A program made the position numbers and the translations under genes. From assembly GCA_948567375.1 (NCBI GenBank), contig OX419756.1, forward strand, positions 70,136,333 to 70,200,332: 64,000 nt of DNA, in the 5' to 3' direction. The DNA comes from Lunularia cruciata (lineage: Eukaryota; Streptophyta; Marchantiopsida; Lunulariales; Lunulariaceae). Shown piece after piece: positions 33,454 to 44,820 of this stretch. The notes under the pieces were generated by a model. That model worked only from the letters and a program-made list of their open reading frames with translations, was not told where the DNA came from and did not search any database. The number at the start of each line of letters is the position of its first letter. The stretch's first letter is position 1.

Positions 33454-34246
33454 TTTGGTACCCACAATATTTTTTTTTTGAATTTACATTAGGAAGTATG
33501 TCAAATGATTAATAGTTGGAGAATGGACCTGCCACCCCATTACTTTGAACCTTTTATGGCTCATTTCTACTTTGGATTAAACCTACTTAGCTTGGAGGAG
33601 AGGAAGAATGGTGTCCCACTTTCATCTTGATTTACAAAGTGTTGCGGATGGAGACAATCAATATTACATAAAGCAAGTCCATGAGGGCAATGATCACTAC
33701 ATCAAGAGCAGGAAGGAGAAGATAGTGTCGGTGGACATCCCAAGCCCAAGAAAGAGAAGTAGACCCAAAGTAAGAGTATTGCCACTATAACGATAGAAGA
33801 CAAAGGCTAAATCCAAAGCTGAAGATGGTGGTAGTGAAGGACCAGTCTTTGGAGGAAGAATCAAAAACAGAAGCTAAGTTGAAGTGTGAGGAATCAAGAG
33901 AAGAAGAAGAGTTCACTTTGCTGAGTAGGAAGTCCAATAGCAAGAGTGAAGGAGAACCCAAATTCTAGCAATCGGTAGACAAAGTGGCTAGAGAAGAAGA
34001 ATGGAAGAATGAGGCAATCAATTGCATGGAAGGAAGAGACAAGCCTTGTTGGGAATTACTTGCAGTAGAGTTAGAAGATAGAGGAGCAGGAGAGATTGCC
34101 TTGCCATTCCCAAGGGCAGCAAGATCAAAGAGAAGTATGCAAGTCATAGCTGCATGGCCAAGCAAAGCCAAAGAGGAGAGAGAAAGCTTGGATGGAGTAA
34201 CTTTGAAGATATGAAGATCATGTCTTTGGGGTAATGCACCAACCAA
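33454..34246 (+). mobile_element. LTR-A-related copy E, truncated 3' LTR of G1
   Basis: Starts TTTGGTACCCACAAT and a poly-T run, as in LTR-A. It then jumps into the conserved ORF domain: WRMDLPPHYFEPFMAHFYFGLNLLSLEE (two frames), SHFHLDLQSVADGDNQYYIKQVHE, and a basic-acidic tail. The usual 3' part (TATTTAAG, TTACTCTCTTCT) is absent. Diverged more than copies A-D. No clean right end or duplication found. Confidence 0.55.
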
Positions 34247-34267
34247 AGAAGTTTTGACTATGACAAT

Positions 34268-34350
34268 GCTCTAATGCTCATGCCTTGCTAGAGTGAAAGC
34301 GGGAGGAGTACATTGGAGTGAAAATTCTAGCAAGGCATGAGCATTAGAGC
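34268..34350. repeat. 24-bp perfect inverted repeat with 35-bp spacer
   Basis: 34,268-34,291 is the exact reverse complement of 34,327-34,350. It lies between copy E (+) and copy F (-), which face each other, so it may be a junction palindrome or the foot of a small hairpin element. Confidence 0.75.
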
Positions 34351-34779
34351 ACCAATGAAAGCATTTGGGCAGGAGATGTTCCATGTTCCCAATTTTCCAC
34401 TCCCAAATCCTTTGCTCATCAAGCTTTGGATTCTACACCATGACAACTTACGGGACTGGATGGTGGCACATTTTGGGGCGGCATTCATGGAGTCAATGAT
34501 GGAAAACCTAGATCTAGTCATCCTTTTGGTGTTTAATTACAAGTAAGTTTGGGATTTGACAATCTATGTGCTCTTATAAATCAAGAATAACTTAATATCA
34601 TTCAATGGAATCAAATTGGAGTTGTGGGGTCCATTTGACAAAAAGAGAGCCAACTAAATGACAAAAAAATGCAAGTGATTGGGTCCCATGAGGAGAAGTA
34701 TGGAGCTTTTGACCATGAAAGGAGAGAGGAGACTAAAGCCTAAAGTCTAAAGCCTAAAGCCTCAAGTCTTGATCTTCTT
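34351..34779. other. Unassigned segment between copies E and F
   Basis: A + strand frame of 69 codons (34,337-34,546) reads MFHVPNFPLPNPLLIKLWIL and continues past a stop with GIKLELWGPFDK. It does not match a known retroelement domain that I can name. The rest is AT-rich with a short AAGCCTAAAG repeat near 34,735. Confidence 0.3.
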
Positions 34780-35886
34780 AACTTTAGAATGACATCCTCT
34801 GAGCTCTCCTCTCCTTTGGCTTCAAGTTCACTAGGTTCAGCTTGTGTAGCCTTGTTAAGTCTTTGGGATCATGCTCCCCTTAGGAACACTATCTTGAATT
34901 TTTCCTCCTCCAAAATATCTTCTTCCAACAAATCCATGCAAGGGTTATTGCCTCCTTCCATGCACTTGATCTTGGCATGGAACTCACAATTCAAACCTTC
35001 TTCAGCCTCCTCCTTTGCTGGCTGTTGGACTTTGGGTTTGCTCTCTCTCTCTCTCTCTCTCCCTGGTTGTCTCTTTGCTCTATAGAATCATCTCTCCTCT
35101 AAGTCTTCATCATTAGACTCAGCTCCTTCTTCTTCTTCTTCAGCGCTTGACAATAAATCCACCACTGCTACAACTCAACTGATTCACTTTCAAGTAGCTC
35201 TCGTCTTGGCTAGCAATGCAATGTCCTCAAGTTGGCTCCTCTTCTTTGATCAAGTAACTAGTATCATAAAGGTCTTCTCCCTATCAATTTTGGCAAAGTA
35301 TTGGTCATTCTCTTGCACTTTTGCCATATACCATTGCTCCTCTTTATTTGTATTCCAGTGAAAATTTGGATGAAAATGAGATACCATGTGTCTTCTCTCC
35401 TTAGGGTTAAGCAAATTCAAACCCAAATAAAATTGGGCTGCAAAAGTCACAAAATAGTAGGGTGACCAATCCGTTCTCCATTGTACTATCACTTGCCTCA
35501 TCCTTAGGTAGAAACATCTTGCCTAGTTTACACTCTCTCCAACAAACAAGAGATGAAAGAAAATGGCTTGTTTCTTTATGACAATGTAGTCTGATCTGGA
35601 TTTACAAAACCTATTTCCCTCCCTTCAACAACATCATGTTTCTTTTTGCACTTGGCTTCCCCCACAAAAATCCTACAATTTGATTATCAATTCCAACCCA
35701 AGTCTCAATACTACACAAAGATACATGGTAATCTTTCAACATTGCAGATTCTCCTTGACAAAGTCTTGATTTTATACTCATCTGATTCACCATCATTCTT
35801 CAATCAAACTTCAGTCAAGAATCACCTTCTTGCATGCATTACTCTTGTCACTTTTTAATTTATCCTCACACTATTCACAAGTGTAC
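34780..35886 (-). mobile_element. LTR-A-related copy F, 3' portion (split by G2)
   Basis: The minus-strand frame 35,501-35,250 reads YYFVTFAAQFYLGLNLLNPK and then HMVSHFHPNFHWN, homologous to the conserved LTR-A domain. Upstream on the minus strand KKQAIFFH and ARCF match KHQAVFFH and WARCF of copy C. Near 35,840 AAGTGACAAGAG..GCATGCAAGA matches the LTR-A leader before the ORF. It contains a (CT)n run at 35,041-35,062. G2 is inserted at 35,886/46,234 with the duplication TGTAC. The remainder of F is at 46,234-46,490. Confidence 0.6.
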
Positions 35887-36597
35887 TATAATACTCAGAG
35901 GATAGGAGACCTGAAGAGAAACACACCCTCAGAACACAACCTTTCACACTCAAACTCCAATGCTCTAAAGGAGCACCTTCTCTTTATTATATAGGCAAAG
36001 CGGATCTCCTCCAATGAAGCTCCACCATAGGATTACTTACTTGGATGGGTGACATGTCAGTCCTGGTCCTATCTGGTTGGTCAAACAAGCTTTGACCAGA
36101 GGGAATCTTTTAGGGAATCTTCCTGTAGGAATCTCAGAATCACGTAGGTGAGGTACCGTTGGGAAGCTCTCAACAAGACAAAGCAGGGGGAGGGAAGGCC
36201 AACATTTCCTTTGTTGGAAGGGGGGTAATCTGCACATTTTCGAGGCCTAATTCATTTGTTTGGGCCTCCAAAATTGCATTCAAAGATTTCAAGCATATTT
36301 CATTTCCAACTCTATTAGTAGAAGTCCCCTTTTGGTGATACCTCTTTCTGATCTATTCAGTCCATCCTATGTAACATCCTTCCAAATATTACCAACCCAA
36401 TTCTCACCTTCAAATCATATGTCTAGCTATTGGTTCTAAGGTTTTCAAATCTATTTTGGTTTTCTACCCTATTAGTAGAAGTACTCCTTTGGCAATACTT
36501 CTATCTGATCTATTTTGACCATCATGTATAACATCATTCCAGATGTTACCAAACCAAATTTCACATCTAGATCATATGGCTAGCTCTTGGTATTACA
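35887..36597 (-). mobile_element. G2 3' LTR (LTR-B, 711 bp)
   Basis: Starts TATAATACTC (TG mutated to TA) and ends GGTATTACA. It aligns end to end with 45,522-46,228. Relatives are at 4,426-4,999 and 46,895-47,651. Confidence 0.85.
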
Positions 36598-36612
36598 AAC
36601 CTCCCTCCTTTT
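36598..36612 (-). other. G2 polypurine tract
   Basis: The minus strand reads AAAAGGAGGGAGGTT directly before the 3' LTR, the expected plus-strand primer of reverse transcription. Confidence 0.75.
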
Positions 36613-36812
36613 AAGACACAACGTCCTCGTTGTGCAACTGTTGCTCAAATGCTTGCACCAACACCGGTGCATGTGTCAAATTTGCAGCGGGTTCCCAGGT
36701 TGCTTCATAGAGGAGGTAACCTTTCCACTGGACAAGATAATCCACCCGTGGATGATGAGTACCACGCATGCATTTTTGGAGAATACGCTCTACTTCATAT
36801 TTCTTGTTGCCA

Positions 36813-38117
36813 TCAATGAGTGTCGGACAATGTCAAATGTCTTGTGTGGAATGACCCAAGCCTAATCGGGGAGCATATACATAGTAGGGAAACATGGAAA
36901 CATGGATGGATCTTCATGTGTGGTGGTAGCTCAAGGTGATAGGCCACAACACCGACTCGATGGAGAATTGAGAAAGGCCCAATAAAACAAGGTCTGAGCT
37001 TACAAGGTCCCACTAATATGAGGTTGGTTGTCGATAGCCACACCTGATCTCCAACATTGAACTCCATGTGCCGACGGTGTGCATCAACATACTGCTTTTG
37101 GTGATTTTGTGCAATCTGTAATTTGTGCTTAGCGCTCTCCACCCCTTGTTGGATTCTAGAAACAAATGTGTTGATTGCATCGACCTTGGTAGCCACCAGA
37201 CGGATCTTCATCAAGTTGGAAGGTGTGAAGGGATGCTCACAATACATGAGGAAGAATGGAGTGACCTGGGTGGATGCATTTACTGGATTGTTGTATGTGA
37301 ATTCCACCAACGGGAGTAGGGTGTCCTACCTCTCTTGCTCTTCTAAGGTGAAGCCGCGTAACATGTCTTCAATAGTGCAATTAGCCCGCTCGGTTTGTCC
37401 ATCTTTTTGTAGGTGGTAAGCTGTGGACATGGCCAACTTGGTTTTGAAGGAACCAAAGAGGGTGCACCAAAACAAACTAGTGAATTGAGTACCCCTATCG
37501 GTGATGAGTACTTGAGACAAGGCATGGTGAGAGAAGACTGCATCTAAGTATAATTGAGCAAGTTGTGGAGCAATCACCTCCTTGGTGGTAGGGCGTACAT
37601 GAATCATTTTGCTAAGCCGGTCCACAAAGACCACGATGGAGTCGAATCCTGATGTGGTCTTGGGTTATTCACAGACAAGATCCATACACACCTATTCCCA
37701 ATGTTGTGTAGGAGTGGGGAGAGGTTGCAAGAGCCCTGTAGGAGCTTGATTAGAAGCTTTGTTTTGTTGACAAAGTAAGCAACTGCGCACATAGTCCATC
37801 ACATTGTTGCTCATCTTGGGCCAATAGTAATGGTGTTAGACTGCATCCAAGGTCTTGTCCACTCCAACATGACCTACAAGGGCCAAATCATGGCATTCCG
37901 CTAGAATGGTGGTGTGCAATTCTAGGACATTTGGAATCCATAATGTGCCATCATGAAAGGTGAGTCCTTGGGTGCTGGTGACGCCTTTGGATGATTGCCC
38001 TTCTACAATCTGTGGATCAATTTTTGCAATCGCCACAATCTCTAGCCAGAATTTAGGGTTAATTTGAACCTCTACCACCAAGTTGTTTGCTATTGGCATG
38101 TGGGTGAATGCATCTGT
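36813..38117 (-). pseudogene. G2 integrase with C-terminal domain
   Basis: Minus-strand order: KLTDAFTHMP (end of RNase H linker), HDLALVGHVGVDKT with CLLCQQNK (HHCC zinc site), CMDLVCE (first Asp), VVFVDRLSKMIHVRPTTKE, LITDRGTQFTSLFW (second Asp), and DGQTERANCTIEDMLR (Glu). Then VEFTYNNPVNASTQVTPFFL, FNVGDQVWLSTTNLIL and PCFIGPFSILHRVGVVAYHL, the GPY/F-type C-terminal region. Two or three stops interrupt it. Integrase joins element cDNA to host DNA. The frames 37,634-37,326 and 37,310-36,813 are the longest parts. Confidence 0.8.
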
Positions 38118-38122
38118 AAGTT

Positions 38123-41100
38123 TGTGACAACCCGGCAAATATCACTTTTGTGGTAATCGGGTAAGTAAAGTTTGTTCCCACAGAGATACAAGTCAGAATT
38201 GGTCAAATACAAAGTCAAAGTAACAATGTAGTTCTTCTTGGTTGCGTCTTTAATCTCTCAGGTAGAAACGCACCCAAAAGAGAGTAACAAGCACTGATTC
38301 ATAGTCTTGTCACAAATTAACACTCCATAATCACAACTCCAGCAAATCTTTCCAAACAATCTTGATTGTGATGATTCAAGCTCTCCCAAAAATGGCTCTT
38401 CACTGCAAAACAACTTCACCTCAAAATTGTGTTCCACCCCTCCACTAAAGGCACAACTTCCTTGATTGAAATTGCTTCACATCAACCTCACACTGCACTC
38501 ACAAATGCAGAATACTACCAACACTACAATTCCTCTCAAATCTGTCAAGGCATTGCTTTGATTGCACTTCACTCAGGATCAAACACAAAAAGTAAAGATC
38601 AAGGCTGTGGAATCCAACATCCAACAAGCACTCTGACTTGCACTTCAAAATTCTTCACACACTCACAAACATAATTGCAAAGCTGATACTCGGAATCAAG
38701 CTCAAGCAACAAGCACTACTTCACAGCACTTAGCTTTATCTATTCTCAGAATTATGAGTACTGAACAACAATTCCTTGCAAATGCCACTCTTAAATAGTG
38801 AAGCAAATGACAGTTATCTTCCTAATGTACCTCTTCCTAACAACTCTACAAACTTGCAGATCTGAAAGGACAATGCACCTCTTCATATCTGCCTATTCAA
38901 ATCTCAAATTGGTTACTAATCCGATCCAATGTCTACTTCTTCCTTGGCTCTCAAACCCGAACCCGAAGTAACTTTACTTCCTAATATTCTGTCCTTGGGT
39001 TTCACATCTCCTACATCTTCTACCAGATCTAGCAATTCTCTTTCTTGATCTGAAATTCCACTAGTGGGTAATCTATCTAACTCTTTATCTCCCAACCCAC
39101 TCTTCTCTAATGACTCCACTGGTAACTCCAAAGACATTTGCACTCCTACTTCATCGACTTTGGGTTTGGCTCTAACGTCTTTCCGAAGTTTGTCTATCTC
39201 TAATTTCACTAAGTCTAATCTAATCATGATATTATCTTCTACCTCTAGTATTTTCCTATCTACACGAGTCCTGAGACTAATCAACAGTGCATTCAAATAT
39301 GTGTCATTCGCCTATCTCTTCTTCGTCTCCTGCACCAACAACTTCAACTCGTGCAGCCTCGTCTCTTCAATCTAAATGTTGGCCTCTGTACTTAACATCA
39401 CGTTTATTCTGAGGACAATCTCCTTCAATGGCTCCAATCTCATCTTCCTTTCACGCTCTCGATCTGCAAGCCAATCCTCTCTATACATCGCCAATTTTGC
39501 TTTGAACTTGGCTTTCACCATTTCTTTCTCCTTCTCCTTCTGCTCAATCTTCTCCTCTTGATTACAAAGTAACTCTTGTAATCTCTCTTCTTCCCTATAT
39601 CGTGATGCCAACTCCCTTTGCCAGAGTTGCTTCTTCTATTCTACACTCTCCATCACTCTATTGAGCTCTTGTTCCTTTGCTGCTACCCTCGCCATAGCAT
39701 GGATAAGTTCTAATCTTGAATCAGCAAACTGTTGCTTCAAGATTTCACACTCTGCTACTTGTATTTCCCTCGCTATGTCACTCTTCTTAACAAGTTCCTC
39801 TTGATACATCACTTCTCTCTTCAAGTCTTCAATTACTTGACCTTGCACTACTGCCTCTCCTCGTAGTACTTCCCTTTCCTCCTCACCTTGGGTTATAATC
39901 TTCTTCAACTCCGAGTTCTCTTCTTCTAATCTCGATAACACCTGCAAGATAGTCTTCACCTCTGGACATGTCGACTGCATCTCCTTCTTCTTGTGCTCCA
40001 ATTTCACCAGCAATGGACATACAATCTCCTGCAAGTACTCCACTCCATTGCTTGCAACTACTTCCTCCTACATAGCAATCTCCTTCCTTACTTCTTGTTC
40101 ACCCGTTACTCGCCTTTGTCTCTGCAATCTTCGTATCGGAATCGACACCTCACTCCTCAAGCTTTCATTCACTTCTTCCTTTGCCTTAGTTGGACCCGCT
40201 TCACACTTCGTCTTGCGTCTTGAACAAACTCTCCTTTGGATTGCAGACTTCTTTTCCTCGGCCTCAAGTATCTCATCCTCCAACTTCTCATTATCTTCTG
40301 GCTTGAGCTCCAGCCAAACTTCTTCTTCTTCTACCGTAGCAGCTGGTACCAATGTCATCTCTCCACCTTCATCACTGTCACTACTTGTATCTCCACTTTG
40401 CAGCATAAGCTCCGGTTCTTCCTTGCATTCCAACTCTTTAGACTTGCACCGGCTTTGTCTTCCAAGTCTTTGTCTTCTGACGCGATCACCACCATGCCTC
40501 TCCTCGGGTTTCCTCTCTTGGTCTTCCAAGGTCTTGTCTTGTCTTCGGCTTCTCCTTGCCAACTCCGCTTCTTTGACTTTAGAGTACTCGCTTCTATCTC
40601 TACGCTCTTCCCCGTCTTCACATAGTACTCATCTGTGCTCCGGATTTGAAGAATGTATTGTTGCTCTTCCACATCAATTTCTCTTCTCAAGTTGGGATGG
40701 AAGTGAGACACCATTCAATTTTGCTCTGCCGAGTTGAGGAAATTCAACCCGAGGTAAAAGTGTGCTACAAACGGCACGATGTAATGTGGAGGTGACTTAT
40801 CCCGCAAATTCCACACCATTTGTCTTGTTCTTCCATGGAAGCACCTTGCCGAGTTGATTGGTTCTCCTGCAAACAACTTATGCAAGAACACCGCTTGGTG
40901 TTTCATCACATAAGTCGTTCTCTCCGGCTTCAGGATCGCCATGAGAGCACTCATGATCCCTCTCTTCACTAGATCCTTGTAACTCTCAAACTTATATCCA
41001 TTCTTTGTTCTCTTCAAAGAGAAAGCATCTCTCACTTCTTGAGTCTCTTCTGCTACTTCTCCCTTACCCAAGAATGTGGCACCCTACTCCATGCCTACTT

Positions 41101-41901
41101 CTCTCCCTAGCACTAATCTCCAATCCGACTCTATCTAGCAAGCCAGATTTCCTCTCTTCCCCTCTTCCTCGGGGCCATTGAGACACTTGCTCTTGATTAT
41201 CTCAGTCATGAACCCTAGAAAACTGACATTCCAGTTCCATGCCAAGAACGTAATCTGAAGTCGGCTCAAGACTTTGATTCTTGCGATCACGTCTAGTCTT
41301 TGAATTGCATGATTCCTCACTACAAATTCGGAGTTCTTCTTTCCTCCTCCCATCTCTCTTGCTTTCTCAATGTCTCTTGGTTTCACTCTCTCGACTTCTC
41401 CTCTACACACTAGCGTGTCTTCAACTCTACTTCCCTTCCCACGATCACCTGCAGGATGACTTCTCAACAGCAAAGGAAAATTGCCCGACATTGCTTTGCT
41501 GTGAGCCCAATTTTTATAGAGTCGTGCTTTCTTCATCTCTCTTCAATTTGAGTTTCTACCAAGAAATCACACCTCTTGCATGCGCCTATCACTGTCAATC
41601 GTACTTCACGTGTATGGGCCGCCGGTTTTGAATAGTCCCTTCTTGAATTTCTCACTCCGACAAAAGGTTGTTAGACTGTCTTTGCCTCGGGTTGAGCTCC
41701 CCTTGATACAAAGATTCCTTACTTTGGGTTGTATGCTGACAAGTCATTTCCGAGTACTTTGCCTTATGACCCAAAGTCACTTTACTTTGGGTTTCATCCC
41801 GAAGACTCTTTTCTTTGCCTTCTTTGGCCATACAGGCGCAATCGGACTTCTCTATACACTTCTTCTTTATTTTGAAAAAAACAAAAAATGTGGGCACCAC
41901 A
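38123..41901 (-). mobile_element. Solo LTR-A, copy D (full length, 3,779 bp) inside G2
   Basis: On the + strand it runs from TGTGACAACC to GGGCACCACA, i.e. on the minus strand TGTGGTGCCC...GGTTGTCACA. Perfect 5-bp duplication AAGTT (38,118-38,122 and 41,902-41,906). It lies between RNase H and integrase of G2. The minus-strand TATTTAAG is at 38,790-38,797, 674 bp before its 3' end. Younger than G2. Confidence 0.88.
38916..41491 (-). pseudogene. LTR-A ORF, unknown protein (copy D)
   Basis: Same architecture as copy C. N-terminal domain 41,491-41,135 (NHAIQRLDVIARIKVLSRLQ, WNWNVSFLGFM); 41,071-40,715 (VESYKD-like FESYKDLVKR, KHQAVFLHKLFAGEPINSAR, HYIVPFVAHFYLGLNFLN); 40,714-40,355 (SHFHPNLRREIDVEEQQ, basic then acidic); coiled coil 40,043-39,372; C-terminus 39,296-38,916 ending DIGSD. 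Substitutions relative to copy C are mostly conservative by eye. The length from ATG to stop is not a multiple of three, so at least one frameshift is present. Confidence 0.65.
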
Positions 41902-41906
41902 AAGTT

Positions 41907-42608
41907 GCTTCTTATCTTCAACATAGGTGATTTTCATGTTGAAGCGTTGTTGCCACTCTGCCTATCAAATTTGGCAAGGAGATAGATCCTTCTGTGTCTC
42001 AAGGTAGCCTAGAGGTTTGTGGTTTGTCTCTACCACAAATGCCTTCTCGCCCAAATAGTGCTTCCAATGTCTGGTTGCCAAGATGATGGCCAACTCTTCT
42101 CATTTTGTGGCGTGATAGTTGCACTCTACCGATAACAACTTTTGAGAGAAATATGCAATGGGATGCCATCCGTCATGCCACTCTTGTTGTAGGACTGCTC
42201 CGATTGCTATGCCTGATGCATCTGTAGCCAACTTGATTGGACGTTTGGGTTATACCACTTCAAGATTGGTGCATGTAGCAAGGTGGCTTTTAATTCTTGA
42301 AAGGCCAACTCTTTTGCGGTTCCCCATGTCCACTTCTTCCCCTTGCCAAGCAATGTTGTTAAAGGCTATGCAACCTTGGAGAAGTCCTTGACAAATCGAT
42401 GATAGAATCCCATCAAACCCAAGAAGCTCTTGAGTTAAGTCTAATCTTCTGGGACACTCCACTTTTGAATGACCTCTATTTTATCTATCAATACTTGAAT
42501 ACCTTCTGCACTTACTCTATGCCCCAAGTAGTCTACTTTAGACTTGCCAAACTCACACTTTGAGATTTTGGCATACAATTGATTCTGTCTTAGAATCTGG
42601 AGGACTTC
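41907..42608 (-). pseudogene. G2 RT connection and RNase H, decayed
   Basis: The minus strand continues from RT with LYAKISKCEFGKSKVDYLGH, VSAEGIQV, FLGLMGFYHRFVKDFSKVA, PLTTLLGKGKKWTW and FQELKATLLHAPIL. This is the standard Gypsy thumb/connection followed by RNase H. The TDAS region (42,200-42,250) is frameshifted. Copy D interrupts the end of the domain. Confidence 0.7.
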
Positions 42609-43240
42609 TCATAGACGTTGTTTGTGTTTTGTCATTGTGCTACTGTATACTAAGATGGCATCCAGGAAGACGATGACAGACTTATCTAAATATGGACAAA
42701 ATATGTCATTCATCAGACTCATGAAAGTGGCAGGTGCGTTGGTGAGACCAAAAGGCATCACGAGATACTCAAAGTGGCCATACCTGGTTTGAAAAGCAGT
42801 CTTGTACACATCCTCCTGTGCAATTTGGATTTGATTGTAACCGCTCCACAAATCTAGTTTGGTGAAGTGTCTTGCTCCATTGAGTTGATCGAGTAGATCA
42901 TCCATACAAGGTAAGGGGTATTTTTTCTTCACTATTTGCTGATTGAGACCCCGATAATCAATGCACATGCGCATTGTACTGTCTTTCTTCTTCACAAACA
43001 AGACCGGAGCCCCATATGGTGATACGCTAAGTTGGATGAACCCTTTCTGCAACATATCCTCAATTTGATTTTTTCACTCCTCCAACTCATGAGGTGATAG
43101 GTGATATGTGGCCTTACAGGGCGGTGTCTTCCCTGGGAGTGTCTCAATTTTATGATCTACTCTCCTTTTTGGTGGTAATCCTGAGGGTAGATCATCAAGA
43201 AAGACATTTTGAAACTCATTTACAACATCATTCAATTTCT
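42609..43240 (-). pseudogene. G2 reverse transcriptase, catalytic Asp lost
   Basis: The minus-strand frame 43,055-42,609 reads [76 protein letters not shown] and [14 protein letters not shown]. The catalytic box, normally FIDDILVY, is F-L-D-A, so the second Asp of YxDD is replaced. This copy could not reverse transcribe. The rest of the domain is well conserved. Confidence 0.8.
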
Positions 43241-43267
43241 CAGGCATTGTCCCTCAAGTTGTGCACT

Positions 43268-43825
43268 CTAGACTTCTCTTATTAGACCCATTAAACACCT
43301 ATTAGTCTTATAGGTAGATGTTGTCCCTATGACATAGAGAGGCAATTCTTGCCTATGTGATTTTTCTTTAACCCCAATGATCGACCATTGGTGGGTTCTC
43401 ACTACTTTCTTCCTCCAATCTTCCATAGGGTTGTAATGCTCCATCCATGACATACCTAAGATTGCATCATAATGAGCTAATTGTATCACTCGCCACTCAA
43501 TTGCTTCTTGATATTTTCCTACAGAGAGTGTTACCCGCCTGGGTAATGATTCAATCCTCTCTGTTTGTTTGTTAGGTAACTCTACTTCTTCACTCTCATC
43601 TCTCTCTAGATCTATTCCGAATCTTATTGCAATAGAGCGAGACAAAAAATTCTCTATGGCTCCCAAATCTATTAACACTCTCACTTGATTGCCTTCTAGG
43701 ACCCAATTCACTACAATCAATTGTGAGGTTACCTTTTGGTACCTTTGTGCGCTCGTCTTCTTCCTTCCCTCACTTTTCTGCTTCCTTATTGAGCCAGTAA
43801 GGCCGCGAGGTACGATTACTGGCAA
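43268..43825 (-). pseudogene. G2 retropepsin-like protease
   Basis: A 185-codon open minus-strand frame. QLIVVNWVLEGNQVRVLIDL-GAIENFLS contains the active-site motif D-L-G-A-x-x-N-F (canonical DSGAxxNF). Later AHYDAILGMSWMEHYNP is the conserved hydrophobic-LGxxWL region of plant Gypsy proteases. It cuts gag-pol. Ser to Leu next to the catalytic Asp may impair it. Confidence 0.75.
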
Positions 43826-43932
43826 TCTTCATTTTCCAAAGTGATTTCCACCTCCTCCTCTTCAATGCGTCTCTCCATGTTGTTCAAAGATTGCTTGTAT
43901 GAAGGTCGAGGGCCTCTAGGAAGTTGAGCACG

Positions 43933-43974
43933 ATAGTTGGTAGATATATGCCCAATACGACCATAATTGTAACA
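43933..43974 (-). pseudogene. G2 gag zinc knuckle with two Cys replaced by Tyr
   Basis: The minus strand encodes CYNYGRIGHISTNY where CxxCxxxxHxxxxC is expected. The second and third Cys are Tyr (TGY to TAY). The spacing is otherwise perfect. This is a missing-key-residue relic of the nucleocapsid knuckle. Confidence 0.75.
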
Positions 43975-44058
43975 ACGGCGTTGTTCTCCTTGTGGGACTA
44001 TGTCTCTCTATTCTTCTACCCATCCCCGTTCTCCTTGAACCGGTCGTGCTCCTCGGTC

Positions 44059-44820
44059 TCAAAACCAAAGGTTGTCTAGTTCTATCGATACTGGTCTACC
44101 CATGGGTGACATTTCTGCTTGATAATGTTGAGGTAGAACTTCTCCTTCACCTCCACCTAATGCTCCTGCTATTCTTTGCGCACAAGCAATGGCTTCAAAT
44201 ACCGTGTAAGGATTTTGTACCATGACTTCTTGGCAAATCCGCTCCTTCAACCCTCGTTTGAAATTGTCAAGAGCCTCTACTCGACTCATGTTAGTTATTG
44301 CAACTTGTAGATCTAGATATGCCTCCACATACTCTTGTATGTTGTTCTTCTGTTTCAATCCCCATAGTCGGATCTGGGCCATCTGCATAGAATCCACCGA
44401 TTGGAAATTCTTCAGCAATCCTTCTTGCATTGCTGTCCATGTGACCTCCCTTCTCTCGGCCAACATGGATCGTTCCTAAGCATTGTACCATGTGAGGGCT
44501 TTATCGATCAAGTATCCACATGCAAACACGCCTATAGCATGCTCGGTGATCTTTGTTGAGAACAACCAAAAATATTGAGTCATTGTCGAGATCCAGTTCT
44601 CCACTACTCCCATCATATGTTGCCCCTTGTAAGGCTCGATGTTGCAGGTCTTCTTCATCCGGAGTAGTAATGTGGCTTCATCATTGATAGGGTTTGGAGG
44701 CATGGGTGCCTCTCCAAGTACTTCAATCATAGGTATTGGAGTTTGAGACGGCTCTTCTTCTTGTATTGCGTGATCATTCCTGAGGGTCTGCACTTGACTT
44801 TGTAATACCTCCATAGTCAT
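44059..44820 (-). pseudogene. G2 gag capsid domain
   Basis: One minus-strand frame broken by a single stop (near 44,470). MEVLQSQVQTLRNDH, then CNIEPYKGQHMMGVVENWIS, DKALTWYNA and TWTAMQEGLLKNFQSV; RLWGLKQKNNIQEYVEAYLD; LDNFKRGLKERICQEV. The order (F/Y-x-G, ALTWY, F-x-x-F, QxxxxxEY, F-x-xGL) is that of the retrotransposon gag domain. It forms the particle shell. Its leader lies between 44,821 and the primer site. Confidence 0.8.

Noticed and set aside
34306..34314. GAGTA and ACATT words that could pair with flanks of copies E (33,449-33,453) and F (46,491-46,495) as target duplications
   Set aside because: No TG...CA terminus lies next to them; two overlapping 5-bp matches in a searched region are likely by chance.
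35041..35062. (CT)n run as a possible promoter element
   Set aside because: A simple microsatellite inside decayed LTR-A; no gene starts nearby.
40000..41930. Long + strand frames (up to 248 codons) opposite copy D
   Set aside because: They are antisense to the conserved LTR-A ORF; its Glu/Lys-rich codons read as Ser/Leu/Phe on the other strand.
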